Below are positions 34,252-47,113 of a DNA stretch of 64,000 nt, one piece after another (the first letter of the stretch is position 1; each line of letters opens with the position of its first letter). Source of the DNA: Helianthus annuus (taxonomy: Eukaryota; Streptophyta; Magnoliopsida; Asterales; Asteraceae); NCBI RefSeq assembly GCF_002127325.2, contig NC_035443.2, forward strand, positions 26,025,050 through 26,089,049, written 5' to 3'. The position numbers were made by a program, and so were the translations under genes. Under the pieces are notes generated by a model. The model was not told the DNA's origin. It saw nothing but the letters and a program-made list of their open reading frames with translations, and made no database searches.

Positions 34252-37200
34252 CTAAAAAGGTTCGTGGTACCCCGGTGCTTGAGAAGCGCAAAAACAGGCA
34301 ACAAATATGTACGTAACTACTTTGAATTCATTACATATTTGTTGTCATGTTAATGTCTAATTTCCATAAGTGACACCGGATACTAATACATGCGGACCAG
34401 CAATGCAGACAAGGGGAGATAAAAAAAGGTTTAAATTTAGTCTTTTTTTTTTTTGTTAAGACATATCTTGTAAAGGTTGTTAGTAGTTCGTGATCTATAT
34501 AAAACTTGTACAAATGTAGTTAAGGAAGCGCATTGTGACGAGAAGGTACACAGAAGAAAGCTAATAAGTACGTAAAAGCATTTTTTTTTCTTTTGATTGT
34601 CTTATAGTTATGTTTTATATAAATAATAAAACAAATATGGTGCCGCAGTTTTACCAGATAGTGACTTGGACACCCCCATGGAAAACATGGAGAAAAGAAA
34701 AAAAGGTACATTTTTTAATGTATGGAACTTTTGGTTACATCTTTCTTGAATCTAATACTTGTGTACATGACTTTGTAAAACATTTGTAAGGCGACGGCGA
34801 TCAGGATGGGCCGGCAACACGTACGAGAGGAGGTACAAAACTGTACTAGACGTGATCTTTGGGAATCTAAATAAATATATGTTTCGATACTTGGCTTCGG
34901 TACTTTAATGCTAATTGTTTACAAAAATGTATATTTACAGCTCAGCAATGGCATGAGGATAGCAAACCAAAGAAAAATGTTAAAAGGAAACGAATAAGTA
35001 CGTACACACACCCCACTACTACTTTCCTTCTTTATAAAATATGAAAATCGTAACCAAAAGTTGTTATCTTAGTTTCAGCAGATGGTGACTCACAGATGAC
35101 TACAGATACAGCTCTGCCAATACAGGATGCAATTGGTGTAAAAAAAACAAAAAAAAAGTAAAATATGATCGGGTGAAAACCCGAAGTGGCAAACACGCAA
35201 AAATGGCGCATAAGTGGGCTAAATTAAAAACACATTCGTCACCTATGCAGTTGTTCAAATGCATCAAGTCTCTAACAAGAAACCAACAAGAAGACGTTAA
35301 GAGGATGGGTTTTAGAAAAATGTTGTCATTCAACATTAGTGGGATACCTGTGAAACTTGCACACTATGTTGTGGAGCACTTTAACCCAGAAGAAATGGCT
35401 ATTGAAATGCCATGTGGGTCAATAGATGTTGATGTTGAGTCTGTCCATGACCTTCTAGGAATTCCTAAGAAGGGCATAGACATGCAAACTGTACCAGCAT
35501 ATTCAAAGCTTGATGTTGCTGTTGAAGCATGGAGAAAACGATATCGTAAACGATTTGTGGCATCGACGAACCTGGCACAATCTATACTCACAAGTGATGA
35601 AGCCAACAGTTTTAATTTCCGACTGGACTTCCTGATGTTATTCTTAACCGTCATGGTTGAGTGTAACAAAAATGGGCGAATGACAGAATGGATTTTGAAA
35701 ACTTTTACTGGAGATACAGATTTCAGTAAAATCAATTGGTGTTCCTATCTGATCCAACAAATTAAATCATGTAAAGATGGATGGAAGAGTTGTGATCATG
35801 AATCTCCATTTTCCGGACCACTCACACTTTTGGCTGTAAGTGTTTTGTGTAACAAAACTTACTAACAATCATGGTTGCAAAAGTCGCTAGGCGCTCCCTA
35901 GTCGGTCGATCGGGGAGTTGAGAGTACTCGGTATACGCGGAGAGTACTCGGGGAGTACTCGGACATGTTAAATTATAAAGAAGTTACTTTTTGGAGATTA
36001 AATATATGTCAGATAATACAAATTTACTAATATTTATAACAAAATATGTGAAAATGATATTCATTCTTTAATATAATAGGTATAGAAATTATGTTATATT
36101 ATTATTTAAGTTAAACTAGGCCCGAGTTAACCTACTAGATCCAATTCTGGCCGAGGTTGACCGCGTTTGACCGACTCCGAATAATTAGGCGGAGTCAAAG
36201 AAAGTCGCCTCGGCAGCCTGCCTTGTAGCGACTACTCGGGGAGTACTCGGCCTTGGAAATCTTGTTTTACAACCATGCTAACAATATAGGCATACAACAT
36301 TTGTTTTGTTATCTTACCACTTGTTGTTGTTGTTTTTTTTTGGTTTTTTGTTTTGTTTTGTTTTTTTTTTTTGTTGTTACACAGCTGCTATATGTCGACA
36401 GAGTTAAATGCACAGGATTTCCAGTTGACCGGACAATATACCCAATCGTATTCTGGAACAAATACAACTGAAAAAAAGAGAACGATTGGAGATAAAAAGA
36501 GGTGGCTTTGGTGGAGAGGATTTGCATGAAGTTGCTGTGGTTCGACGGGATCCAAGTAAAACTGAGTTACATGCTAATGATGAAGTTCTGAGTGTAAGAT
36601 TAATAATTATAACCAGTTACAAAATAATTATGTTCTTTCAAAAATTAGTTAAAAACGTATTTTATAACTTTGTTTGTAGAATGAGATTGCATCGATAGAA
36701 AAACATTTGGATGTGATGGAAGCAAAAAGAGTTATGGTGGAAACAAAATTGGATGTGGTGTTCAATGCTCATCCACACAACAAGCAAGTTAAAAAATTGA
36801 TACAACGGTTTGAGAAAATTGTACACTCAACAAAAACAAGGATATGGCTGTCGCCTGATTCCCCAAGGAAAAAAATTGCTGGGGTCCTCATGTCTCTTAA
36901 CAAGACAGTGCAAAACCCAGATAATGATTACACAAAAGGTACAACGGATAACGGATAAATCACTACCTTGAATATGTATTAAGTTTTTCTACAAACTGTA
37001 ACTAATTTGAATTTTTTTTTTTTTTTGTAAATGCAGACCCTGAAGATGATGCGGCAAACGCGGCTGAAGTGGCAAACATCAATGGTATGACCTTTTTACA
37101 AACATATTTAGCTTTTTTTCATGCCAATAATCGTTTACATGAAAAAAGTATTCATATGTATTTGTAGCTCAAATATAGAGTGCGAGATAACTTTTTTGGT

Positions 37201-40155
37201 AAGACTTACTGGAACAAGAATGTACTTATCGTACTTCGTTCAGTTTCGTTGAGCCATAAACTGTTTTTTATGTTCTTCATATTCAATCAATTTACTCCTA
37301 CACGTTAACATTTAATTTAAAAGATGGGTTAACAAGCTCCATTTTGATTACATTTCCCCGAAAAAATAACAGTACCATTAAAAAGGCCTATGTATAGTAG
37401 TTCAAAACCTTAGTCTACATTTAATGGATCATGATCATGTACTAACTCTTTAAAACCAATCATTTATAACACAAAATAATGATAATTGACAGATTCGAAT
37501 AAACACAATCATGGGAAAGTGCGAAATAAAAAACGCAGTGCGGCGACTCATAATTTACTGAAAAAAGGTAAGGTGCAAAAAAATATCATACACGCACGTG
37601 TGATAATAAGCTGTATAAAAAGCTCATTTGGGTTGATTGGCACATCTAAATCTTTTTAATACTATTTTTTTTAAACCTATATAGCATCTGGCAATGATCG
37701 GGGGAATGGCGATGGCAAGCGAAGGAAGAAAGATGTGTCAGCAAAAGGTAACTTTAGTGATGACAATCCTAACAAAAACGTTATGTGAGGAAAAGCTAAC
37801 TTTAATTTCTTTATTTGAAATAGAAACTCCACTATAGAAACATACACGACAACATATACGTGCAGTAATTGTAGATACAAAAATAATAAAAAAAAATAAT
37901 GACATCAATCTTACATTTCTCTACAGATAAAAAATGTAAAATGTTTAACTAACAATAAAGTAAACCACCTTATGTATGTCCAAAATTGCAAACTAAACGT
38001 AACATGTGTGTATGTGACCACATTTAACTAAATAGATGGGGGTAAGGCTGACAAAACACAAGAGATGATACATGGAGAAAGGTGCGGAGATGCCACTACA
38101 GAAAAAAGTGCTACATGTGGAGTCATAGGCGATGAAGAAAATGAGGCAGAACATCAAGAGACGATAACTACAACAACAAGTAAGTTTTACATCTTACATA
38201 TAACCCGTCACATGTGTAGAAAAATCAAGAAAACCCAATCATACACAAACAAACTAACAGGTATGTGTGTGTGTACATGTGAATGAATATAAATAGACAA
38301 GAACAACGAAACACAAAACATGCAAGGATTGTTTGATGCGCCTACCTTTCACCTGCTCACACAATACACCGAATTAGGTAACTCATGATTCCCAAAAAAA
38401 AAAAAGAACATGTGTTATTTCTGTACACAACAGATAATCCGACTTATCAAAAACAAAAAAAATTGCAGGTGATGATGTCGCTGATACGCATAATACGGAA
38501 GCTTCCGTACCAACTATGATACAAAAAAGTGATGACAAAAATCAAGAAGGTGAGTTCTACATGTTTTTTACTTCTTTCAAAAATTATAATAAACTTGGCA
38601 TTTTTTTATTAAATACTAACGAACAAAAACTAAAATTGAGCAGGGAAGGGAACGGCTGAAAATGATATCACACGTAATGCTTGGGTAAAGGAACTTGAAT
38701 CAAGGCGAAGAAAACCAGTTGGTAGGTTCAACCGCTCATGTGATGACCATGAACACGAAATGGAAATCGACATTACAACGGAAGAACAGCGTATTTGGGA
38801 GTTTCTATTCAATGTGAAGTACTCAATGTAAGCTTCAGTTTAAAATATTAAAAATACTAGCTGTTACATTATGCAAAACTTTGGTCCTCTGATAGATTAG
38901 GGAATGTTTTGCTCCAAATAGTATGTTTTAAAAAAAAAAATAGTCTATTATGTTTTAAATGTATAACAACATATGATTTTTCACAAAACAGGACACGGGA
39001 AATGGTCATCTCCTTGTCTAGCGGGGTAACAAAAAAATTTGGTCAATCTGCTGGGTAAGTTCAGCTATAAAAGATATACGTAAAACATAATAGTCCTAGT
39101 TTCTTGATATCCATAATCTAATTTACATATCTAACATTGTCTTACGCAGAGATGTTATCTTCGAGAGTATATACGGCTTGGAACTCACAAAAACGCTGAT
39201 GCGCACATTGAGGGAGGAAGTGAAGGTCTGCTCTGATGTGGTTGATGCTTGGGTAGATGTGATGAATTATGAAGAACTTGATAGAACCAACGGCTGCCCG
39301 ACGCGGATTTATTTTAGCACAACTGTGATAGTAAGTATTCATACTATATTACTTGATCTTTGTCTGTGATTTTGGATTTATTAAGTCTTTTGGAACGTTG
39401 TAAGTTTGCCTATGTAAATGCATCTTTTGAATTATTGTAATTCGGGGCTTGCACCACCTTATTGACACATCTTATTTGAAAAAAAAAACAGGGCAGCTGG
39501 TTATTGACGGATTCTACTTGTGATGATGATGAACGTATGAAAACGTTCGGCGAAAGGATGGTCGTAGGCGGCGCATATGAATTCATTGGGATGAAAATGG
39601 TTTTCTTTCCAATCCTGGAGAATGATGAATATTACATGATTGTTTTCGATCTGGAAAACGGTGAAATAACTGTCATAGACCACAAGCCTAATCGCACACC
39701 CTTAGCTGGCATTAGGGATCATCAAGACTACTACAAAAAAGATACACCATACAAAGTGGTTAGTCATTTTCTTTTCTCATAAAACATTACGATGAAAAAC
39801 AACAACTCATACAAAAACTGATTAGTTTATCGTTTTTTAACAGAAGCATATGCTGGACGCTTATTTGGAGCATTCCGAACATCCGTCAAAGGATAAAATT
39901 GCGCCAGCCAAGATTAAGAGGTGTGATATCCATTGGGTGACAACTGCACATCCAATGGATAGTGCAGTATTCCTTATGTACCACATGCAGAATTTTAACG
40001 GCATTAGTAAACACTTTGAATGTGGTTTTAGTAGCAACTGGAAGCAAAAGCAAACACAGATTCTTACCCTCTGAAAAAAATTCGCTACACGCATACTACT
40101 CTCTGATGTGAATGTAATGAAGGGAAAGGTTCGCGATGCTGCATTATCAGTGTAA
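34252..40155 (+). pseudogene. Degenerate Ulp1-like peptidase gene with microexons
   Basis: Predicted exons: 34252-34308, 34371-34428, 34520-34567, 34658-34705, 34791-34832, 34941-34997, 35079-35835, 36385-36593, 36680-36938, 37037-37084, 37493-37567, 37685-37747, 38036-38179, 38297-38377, 38469-38549, 38644-38827, 38992-39054, 39150-39330, 39492-39758 and 39844 onward. The large exon encodes the N-terminal domain common to plant transposon-borne Ulp1-like proteins (KRMGFRKMLSFNISGIPVKL...DLLGIPKKG). The last exons give the C48-like fold: FDLENGEITVID, then HWVTTAHPMDSAVFLMYHMQ. The catalytic Cys is Ser (39961), the expected His position is Glu (39627) and the oxyanion Gln is Thr; the Asp remains (39678). 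There are frame breaks in A-runs at 34422 and 35152 and near 36469, and TGA at 40072 precedes a colinear C-terminal tail ending at 40155. Not an active peptidase. Confidence 0.75.
35870..36277. mobile_element. hAT-type MITE in an intron
   Basis: Ends CATGGTTGCAAAA and TTTTACAACCATG are inverted, and both flanks carry the 8-bp duplication CTAACAAT (35862-35869 and 36278-36285), as expected for hAT elements. The interior has repeated GGGGAGTACTCGG. Confidence 0.9.
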
Positions 40156-41540
40156 GTTGCTGCTCCGTATGGTAATGTTATGTTTTTTTGTGGATGGGCC
40201 TATTATGGACAACTTAAACAACTTAAACTCATACTTTGTCAGTTGCCTATATGTATCTAACTATTAATGTCTGTCGTTGATCTGGACAACTTAAACAATT
40301 TATGTGTACGTTTAGTGTTACATTTTGGTGAACCATCAGTAAACTACTGGGAAGTTTGACTAAGATAAATATTTTTTTTTTTGACAAGCATACAATAAGA
40401 TGATGTAAAAAAAGGTGTTACAAAGCAATATTTCCGTTTGATAACTTTTTTAATCAATATGTGTGTTCTTTGCTGTAATAATTAGCGTTAGTCAAGCCGC
40501 CATAACTATCATTACAAACTACTTTGTTACAAAAAAAAATACCTTTCTTGGTACAAAAAACAGTACCAAAAAAAAATGTAACAGCATATATTAAATTGAG
40601 GGGCGAGTTACCTGCTATGCAAAGCTAACTACTCCTAGTTATAATATATTTTCATAAAGAAAAACAACTACAGTCTTACAAAAAATAATGCTGCGAGCTT
40701 TGAATTGTCAAATCTGCAAAAAAAGTACACGCATGTACCCACACCATATCCAAGAAATATATCATAGTACCCATTATTATAATAATATATATAAAGTACA
40801 ATCTCATATAAATGCCAGATTATGGGGAATTTAAGATGGACAAAAAGGAAGGATAGTTCTCAATTGTACCTATATCTTATCTCAATTGTAATACTCTTAT
40901 AGTATTTTTATAAAGAAAAAAAAGTGAAGTCTTACAAATTAGTTGTGCCAACTTGGAAGTGTCTAATCTGCATAAGAAGTACATACATATCGACCACTAT
41001 ATCCAAGAAATATATAAAAGTACAGTCTCATAAAATGCCCCATAATGGGGAATCTAAATTGGACAAAAAGAAAGTTTATCACTCATTGATGTTTACACCA
41101 AGGAAAAGGCATAAATAATAAAAAGGAAAATATGTGTACTTCTATCTCTATCTTATGCCCATTTAAAAAAAGAAAAAATGACTACTTCTATCTCTAACGA
41201 TATGCATTGTTAGTGTATCTCTGTCATGATTTGATAACTATAGTACCCGCATTTAATAAATCCCAATTGTCTCTTTGCGGTGTAATAATAAAAATATAAA
41301 ATATATATACACCTATCACATTTGGGTAAACAAAAACGAGGGAAAAATCAAAAGTTCAAAACTTTAAAGAAACTTGTAACTCGTTAAATCAAATGTAAAT
41401 CTACTAATTGCTTTCAAACAAAAAGAAAAAGTAAAAAAAAAAAATAATTAACTTCTATGTTGGTCAGTGTAGTACATTTAATGTTGATGTAAACTGATGT
41501 AAACAATCTAATTAATTTATTCACCTAACATCATTTGATT
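40156..41540. repeat. AT-rich intergenic DNA with a diverged tandem duplication
   Basis: Two units, about 40640-40895 and 40897-41110, share CATAAAGAAAAA...GTCTTACAAA, AATCTGCA and ATATCCAAGAAATATAT in the same order. No gene is supported. Confidence 0.6.
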
Positions 41541-41543
41541 GTC

Positions 41544-41550
41544 TATAAAT
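41544..41550 (+). promoter_or_regulatory. TATA box of the split small gene
   Basis: TATAAAT lies 78 bp before the ATG at 41622, with an A-rich leader and no intervening ATG in a long frame. Confidence 0.7.
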
Positions 41551-41774
41551 TAAGGTGAAATGTAAAACATTAGTTTCATCACTTGTTCACCATAAAGAAC
41601 TAAAAAAACAACAACCTTATTATGTCTAGTCCATCATCACCAGCTAACTCAAAACAGGTTACCAAACGATTGCGGAGAACTCTTTCATTCGAACTCCAAT
41701 CTCCAAAATCGGATTGCAACCCAGAGTGTTCTCAAATCACAAACACCCGTTCTATTCCGTCAACGCCGCAAACT

Positions 41775-44700
41775 TGTCACACCCCGGCCGCGTATAACAT
41801 GCAACCGCGGCGGAAACGCCGGGGAGTGTTGGGACAGAATTAATTGTTTCATAACCATGGAAATTAAAGTTGCATTTTATTTATCAAACAAGCGTATTAC
41901 ATTGTCTTTAAACAGGAAATAAAGAGTTCATAACATAATTAAACTAGTCTATCTTCGTTTTATGTCTCTAAGGCACAGGTCCGCCCTAGTATCACAATCA
42001 TGATCCTAAGCAACAACTCCTGAAAACACATGTGAAAGTAGGTACGTCAGCATAAAAATGCCTGTGAGATACATAGGTTTTGTGAAAATGGGATTCATGA
42101 CTTGAGTTTAAAGAAATGTTTAATAACAGTCAGTCATGAACCTTGTAATTTGTCTTGCTTTGTAAACCATTTGAAAAACGATAATATCAGGTGATATGTA
42201 AAATAAATGTAAAGTTAAAAGAATAACCTAGTAAAATGAGTATGTATAAGATAAGTTGTTTGTAAAACAATGTCTTGTGAAGAATATGTTATTTGTATAA
42301 AATGTAATATGTTTATACTGAAATGATTTAGATAACACTACGATATGTAATATAATACAAGCATTTATATATAGGAAGTACCAGCGGCGTATCCACCATG
42401 TTTGCATCATATTACATACGCCACGTTACTCCAACCATTTACCCAAACCAACCACCATGTAAATTGTTCATGTATAAATCAATTGTCAAGTGTTATTGTG
42501 TAAACCATATCGAAATGTCTATGTTCAATGTAAACCACCAAGTATGTATATCAATGTCAAAATGTTTATGTTTAATGTAGATCATGTAATGTGTACCCAA
42601 AATATATCTTGTATGGTAAGTGAGATGTATCAACTAAACCATATGTAAAATGCACATAACAAGGGGTTGAAGTAAAATATGGTTTAAATCAACGTTATGT
42701 TTTGTGGAACAATGCATGCTCTACTGATATTAACATTTATGCGGTATTGTGAAAATGCATACATCCAAGCCTTGAGACTGTGGCGATAAACCCTTAAACA
42801 AATTAAAGGTTTATCTAAGTTATGTATATCGAATTCGGTCATTCCTTCCAATCCAAACAAACCCAGGATTTCAGGAACGGGAGTTGTCAATTCCTATGGT
42901 ACCACTACCTACTAACGAATGGCGTGATCAATGTTAATGAATGTATTGTTCCATGTTAAACAAACCAAATGTTATACCAAAATGAAGACATGTGATGTAA
43001 ACAATTGTACTAAGTATGCACACAATGGGCATAAATAGCATGAAATGCAATGTGAAACAATGTACTAAGTACGCACACAATGGGCATACATAGCATGAAA
43101 TGCAATGTAAAGCAATGTACTAAGTACGCACACAATGGGCATACATAGCATGAAATGTAATGTAAAGCAATGTACTAAGTACGCACACAATGGGCATACA
43201 TAGCATGAAATGTAATGTAAAGCAATGTACTAAGTACGCACACAATGGGCATACATAGCATGAAATGTAATGTAAAGCGATGTACTAAGTACGCACACAA
43301 TGGGCATACATAGCATGAAATGTAATGTAAAGCAATGTACTAAGTACGCACACAATGGGCATACATAGCATGAAATGTAATGTAAAGCAATGTACTAAGT
43401 ACGCACACAATGGGCATACATAGCATGAAATGTAATGAAATCATGTACTATAATGTACAAATGAACATAGCAGGTATATGATGTGAAAACATGGAAAGCA
43501 TGAAAGTAACAAGTAGGCACATGTGTTTCACCCCAAAATGTTTGGAAAACAGTAAAAGAGGGGTTCAATGTACTCACCTGAGATTGCTTTGAATTCCTTG
43601 TGTAATAATCACACAATGCTAGAGATTACGGGATATCAAACGACACCTAATAGGTAGCTATATTAATATACCGGACCAAAATCGGAAGGATCAGATAGTA
43701 TGCGGGTTCGTAAACCAAACGAGTATGGAGACTCGTGAAATATGGTTTAACAAAGCCTACATACTAAAATGAAACCTAACCTATGTGCTTACGGCCCATT
43801 ACGACCCGTTTAGGTAGCTTATGCTACCTTAACACGTCGTTCGCGTAGAACGCGTTTGGAACGCCTAACATCGTGACCACAAGGTATAACCTTGGAAGGT
43901 TACAGCTATGGTCACCTAATGTGTTTGGTCGGATCCAAATGATCGACCAAATGGGTCGGGTTCGAAAGTATAAGCGATTGTTTAGATCGCTTACCTTACG
44001 ACCCTATATATGCACTAAACTAAAAGTGACGAGCTAAGCATGTTAGAACATGCTTAACTAAGTTTAGAAAACAGGTTTGGCATCAAAACAAACGGCTTTG
44101 ATGCTCACGAGTAGTTTGGTTACAAATTACGCAAGAATGCGCATTTTGGCCGAAATTACGACTCGTCACTGAGCCTAGATAACGTGGTAATCAGTAGGTA
44201 TAGTCACTACGGACTATAACCATCGTGATCACGCTCACGTTATGAAGTTCCAATGAACTTCATGTTGACCATAGGCTGGTCACACAGAAAGTCAAACAAA
44301 ACTTTGACTTTCAGACTCGAAAAGCGAATAAAAGAACGAAAGAACACTTACGAAGGGTCCCCGAATGCTAATCTAGATCAAAATGGCTCAGGTATGAAAC
44401 AAAGGTTCCAACTTAGAGCTTTAGATCAGATTTTTGTGGGTTTTAACCAAAGGGGGGGGGGTATTTATAGGAAAAGTAAAGCCGTTAGGATCGTTTCTTA
44501 AATATCGTGCCACGATCTTATGCGTACACTTGTCATAAAGTTGTGGTGGCTCAAAATGTCCCTTAACTCCTGAGATGGTGAAAGGGCATTGCCCTTTGGT
44601 GTGTTTGAAAGGCCAAGTTTTGCAAGAAAACAAAGTTTCTGCCACTGTAGGGGCCATGCGGCCCGCATCAGGATCAGACAAAACTCAGGCGGGCCGCCTG

Positions 44701-45545
44701 GCTATGTCTGATCTGCACCAACTTTCAGAATTGGCAGTTTTGGTCCCTGTTGCATGTTTAAGCCATTTCCGACACTTCTAAGGCCCGTAAAGCCAACTTT
44801 AAGGCCCTAAAATGATGCCTAAACATTGTGGACATGAAACATGCTCAAAAAAATGTCGGATGTTGGTTCGTTTGGCCGTACGATCGCGATGTTCGGTTAA
44901 TTACGACGGAATGCGCATAAGCATTAAAAATGATCCAAATTGCGCGACGAATGGATTTTTCTCATGCCAAACACTAAGGCATAATATTAGGATGTTTACA
45001 TAAATTTTTGGATGACCGGATGTATTCAGAACGTAAGTTATGCGCGAAAGTGCAAACTTGTGCACTTTTTGACACTTTTAGCCCCTGAATGATCCAAAAG
45101 TTTGTTTTAGCATACCAAACCCCTCAAAGCCTATTTCTAAGCTATGTAAAGGATATTTATGGTATGTTTAACTTATGGACATGTTCCGGAATGTTTGTTA
45201 CAGTTCAAATTGGCATACTTTCGCAGTTTGTCAAGTTTAGTCCCTGTAAGCGAATTAACTTGTTTTTGCCATACCAAAGCCTTCAAAGCTTATTTCTAAG
45301 TTATGTAAAGGTTATTTAAGGTATGTTGAGTATATGTTGATGTTCCAGAGTATTTGTCGCATTAAACTGAGTATGTTTACGCACCAGTTTGCGTATAATT
45401 CTCCCGAAAGCGATGTAGAGTTTGAAATTGGACAAAAGTCAAAACATGAAAAATGTAAAACACAACCAAACAACCATTGGGATAAAATAACATTGTTTTA
45501 TTGATAACTGAACTGTTCACAACGATTACAAGCACAAATGTTACA
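41775..45545 (-). mobile_element. Solo LTR, 3,771 bp
   Basis: The plus strand begins TGTCACACCCCGGCCGCG and ends CACAAATGTTACA. On the minus strand this reads TGTAACATTTG...GGGGTGTGACA, the terminus style of the Tekay-like LTRs here. The 5-bp duplication AAACT flanks it (41770-41774 and 45546-45550). No primer site, polypurine tract or second LTR is inside. It contains an exact 55-bp tandem array and a 39-bp segment shared with the non-autonomous element. Confidence 0.85.
43006..43445. repeat. Eight 55-bp tandem units inside the solo LTR
   Basis: TGTACTAAGTACGCACACAA (first two copies slightly diverged) begins at 43006, 43061, 43116, 43171, 43226, 43281, 43336 and 43391, an exact 55-bp period. 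Confidence 0.97.
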
Positions 45546-45958
45546 AAACTGTTGAAGAAAATCAGGATATAGATGCTAAGCTTATAAGTGACCTCCTTAC
45601 TAGCACTAAACCTGAAGTAACAACACATGATGAGATGTCGCTAGATGAGGCGCTTTTTGATGTTGACTGGGGATCATTTTACTTCACCACCACACAAGTT
45701 ACCCCTGTCAAAAACTCTTCATCTGTGGTGCTCGCAGACCAAGCAAAACCAGCCAACGCCACCCAGGAGACCTCCCTGGCAGTTGATCCAAAGACTATCG
45801 ATGATCCTGAAGATGATCCTATAGATGATGATTACTCTTGTTACTCTCCAAACACCCTTATCTCGTGGGCCAACCACAACCCATGGGAGAGTGAGCTTAG
45901 CCCAGAACCACTTAGCACTGAAATTGAGTATGACACTCCAAGATCGTTTCTTGACTAA

Positions 45959-46737
45959 ATAGTGGTGTTTATGTGAACTTACTAGTATTTGTGTGAAAAA
46001 GAAAGTACCCCCATTTTCCCTCTCATATATAGGGGCTACTTTCCTTATCCTATGTTATCCAATGTACTTTACCATATCTAATGTTAAAGTTATTATGTAC
46101 TCAACTAGGGCTACTGAACTATTCTGTTAAATCTATGTTTTCAATCTATGTTATTAAAAAAATCGTGTCATTATTATATGATTTCAACAAATACTGACTT
46201 CTAAACATAAAAAAAAAAAAAAAACTTACATAAGTTACACCCTTTAGGAAAAAAATAATAAATGAAAAAGAGTAACATGATCAAATCTAAAAAAGAGATT
46301 CAAGCAACCGTCAACAAAAGCACATAATCAAAAACACACATACAGCAAAAATGTACAAAAACCTTAGAGAAAAAAATGTAACACGGTACGTAAGCACGTG
46401 CACACATACAACAAAAAATGTACAAAAATCTCAGAAAAAAAATGTAACACGATACGTAAGCACATGATCACACACACGTATAACAAAAATGTACAAAAAA
46501 CTCAGAGAAAAACAAAATGTAACATGGTCAAAACAACCAAATTATTTCTCATTCAACACAGGAAAAATCTACAAAAATCTAAGAGAAAAAAAAATGTAAC
46601 ATGGTAAACCCAAAACCAACAAATCCATAACATAGAAGATTCTCGTGTTCAACCAAACATCAATAAGTACATACTACCCAGGATAATCCAACTAAGTACC
46701 ACATATTTCTTAGTCTCAACAAACAATGGCAAAACCC
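45959..46737. repeat. Intergenic DNA with A-rich repeats
   Basis: Downstream of the small gene, units of about 65-80 bp containing ATGTACAAAAATCTCAGA and AAATGTAACACGGTA recur from 46340 to 46610. The segment 46580-46745 (AACATAGAAGATTCTCGTG, ACCAAACATCAATAAGTACA, AACAATGGCAAAACCCTCAA) has a relative at 48770-48910. Confidence 0.7.
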
Positions 46738-47113
46738 TCAACAAACAATGCTAACAAGTAAGCTGCCAATCACTAACGCTAATATCAGTAACCATATAAC
46801 CCTCTTCTTCTTCCGGATTTCTTGCTCACGGGCAAAGAGTTCAGCTTGTAGGTTATTGATGTTCCTCAAAAGACCTGGTATGATCCTAGTTGACCTTAGG
46901 CACATCGGTGGGTCGACCCAACCAATGAAAGAGCAGTTGCTAGGCTACATTAAAAATAATGGGCATAAAACCCGATTAGAACATACATTTACTTATTAAA
47001 ATAGGGTTCGAATTTTTTACCTTAAACGGACATGAATATAACCTTCTTCCTGGGTTGTCATCTGTCCATGATGTCCGGATGGTAGCAATCCTCGCACATG
47101 AACACCTTTTCAT
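46738..47113 (-). CDS. GRF-type zinc-finger protein with C-terminal membrane helix
   Basis: Two exons on the minus strand, 47113-47021 and 46944-46738, join in phase 0 (AAG/GTAAAA donor, TTAATGTAG acceptor) to give 99 residues. Residues 4-35 form a GRF zinc finger: CSC, then RTSWTDDNPGRRLYSCPF and C35, followed by FIGWVDPPMC. A short helical segment (LQAELFAREQEIRKKK) leads to a hydrophobic helix (VIWLLILALVIGSLLVSIV) and the stop. The layout of GRF finger, short coiled coil and tail anchor is common in plant genomes, often in transposon-rich settings; GRF fingers bind nucleic acid in known cases. The frame is undamaged. The start ATG is the only one giving the complete finger. Confidence 0.8.

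Larger units (their letters stand above)
41622..45958 (+). pseudogene. Small acidic protein gene split by a solo LTR
   Basis: Two pieces, 41622-41774 and 45551-45958, join in frame once the solo LTR and one copy of its 5-bp target duplication are removed, giving 186 residues without a stop. The N-terminal part is Ser-rich and basic (KQVTKRLRRTLSFELQSPKS). The C-terminal part is acidic with aromatic motifs (DEALFDVDWGSFYF, DDPEDDPIDDDYSCYS, SWANHNPWESELSPEP). No family is recognised and no membrane segment is seen; the composition suggests a nuclear or activator-like protein, which is only an inference. The preserved frame implies that the disruption is recent relative to decay. It follows the Ulp1-like gene on the same strand. 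Confidence 0.65.

Noticed and set aside
45089..45360. Repeated frame with SYVKDIYG and SYVKVI inside the solo LTR
   Set aside because: Local duplication of noncoding LTR sequence; the frame has no support.
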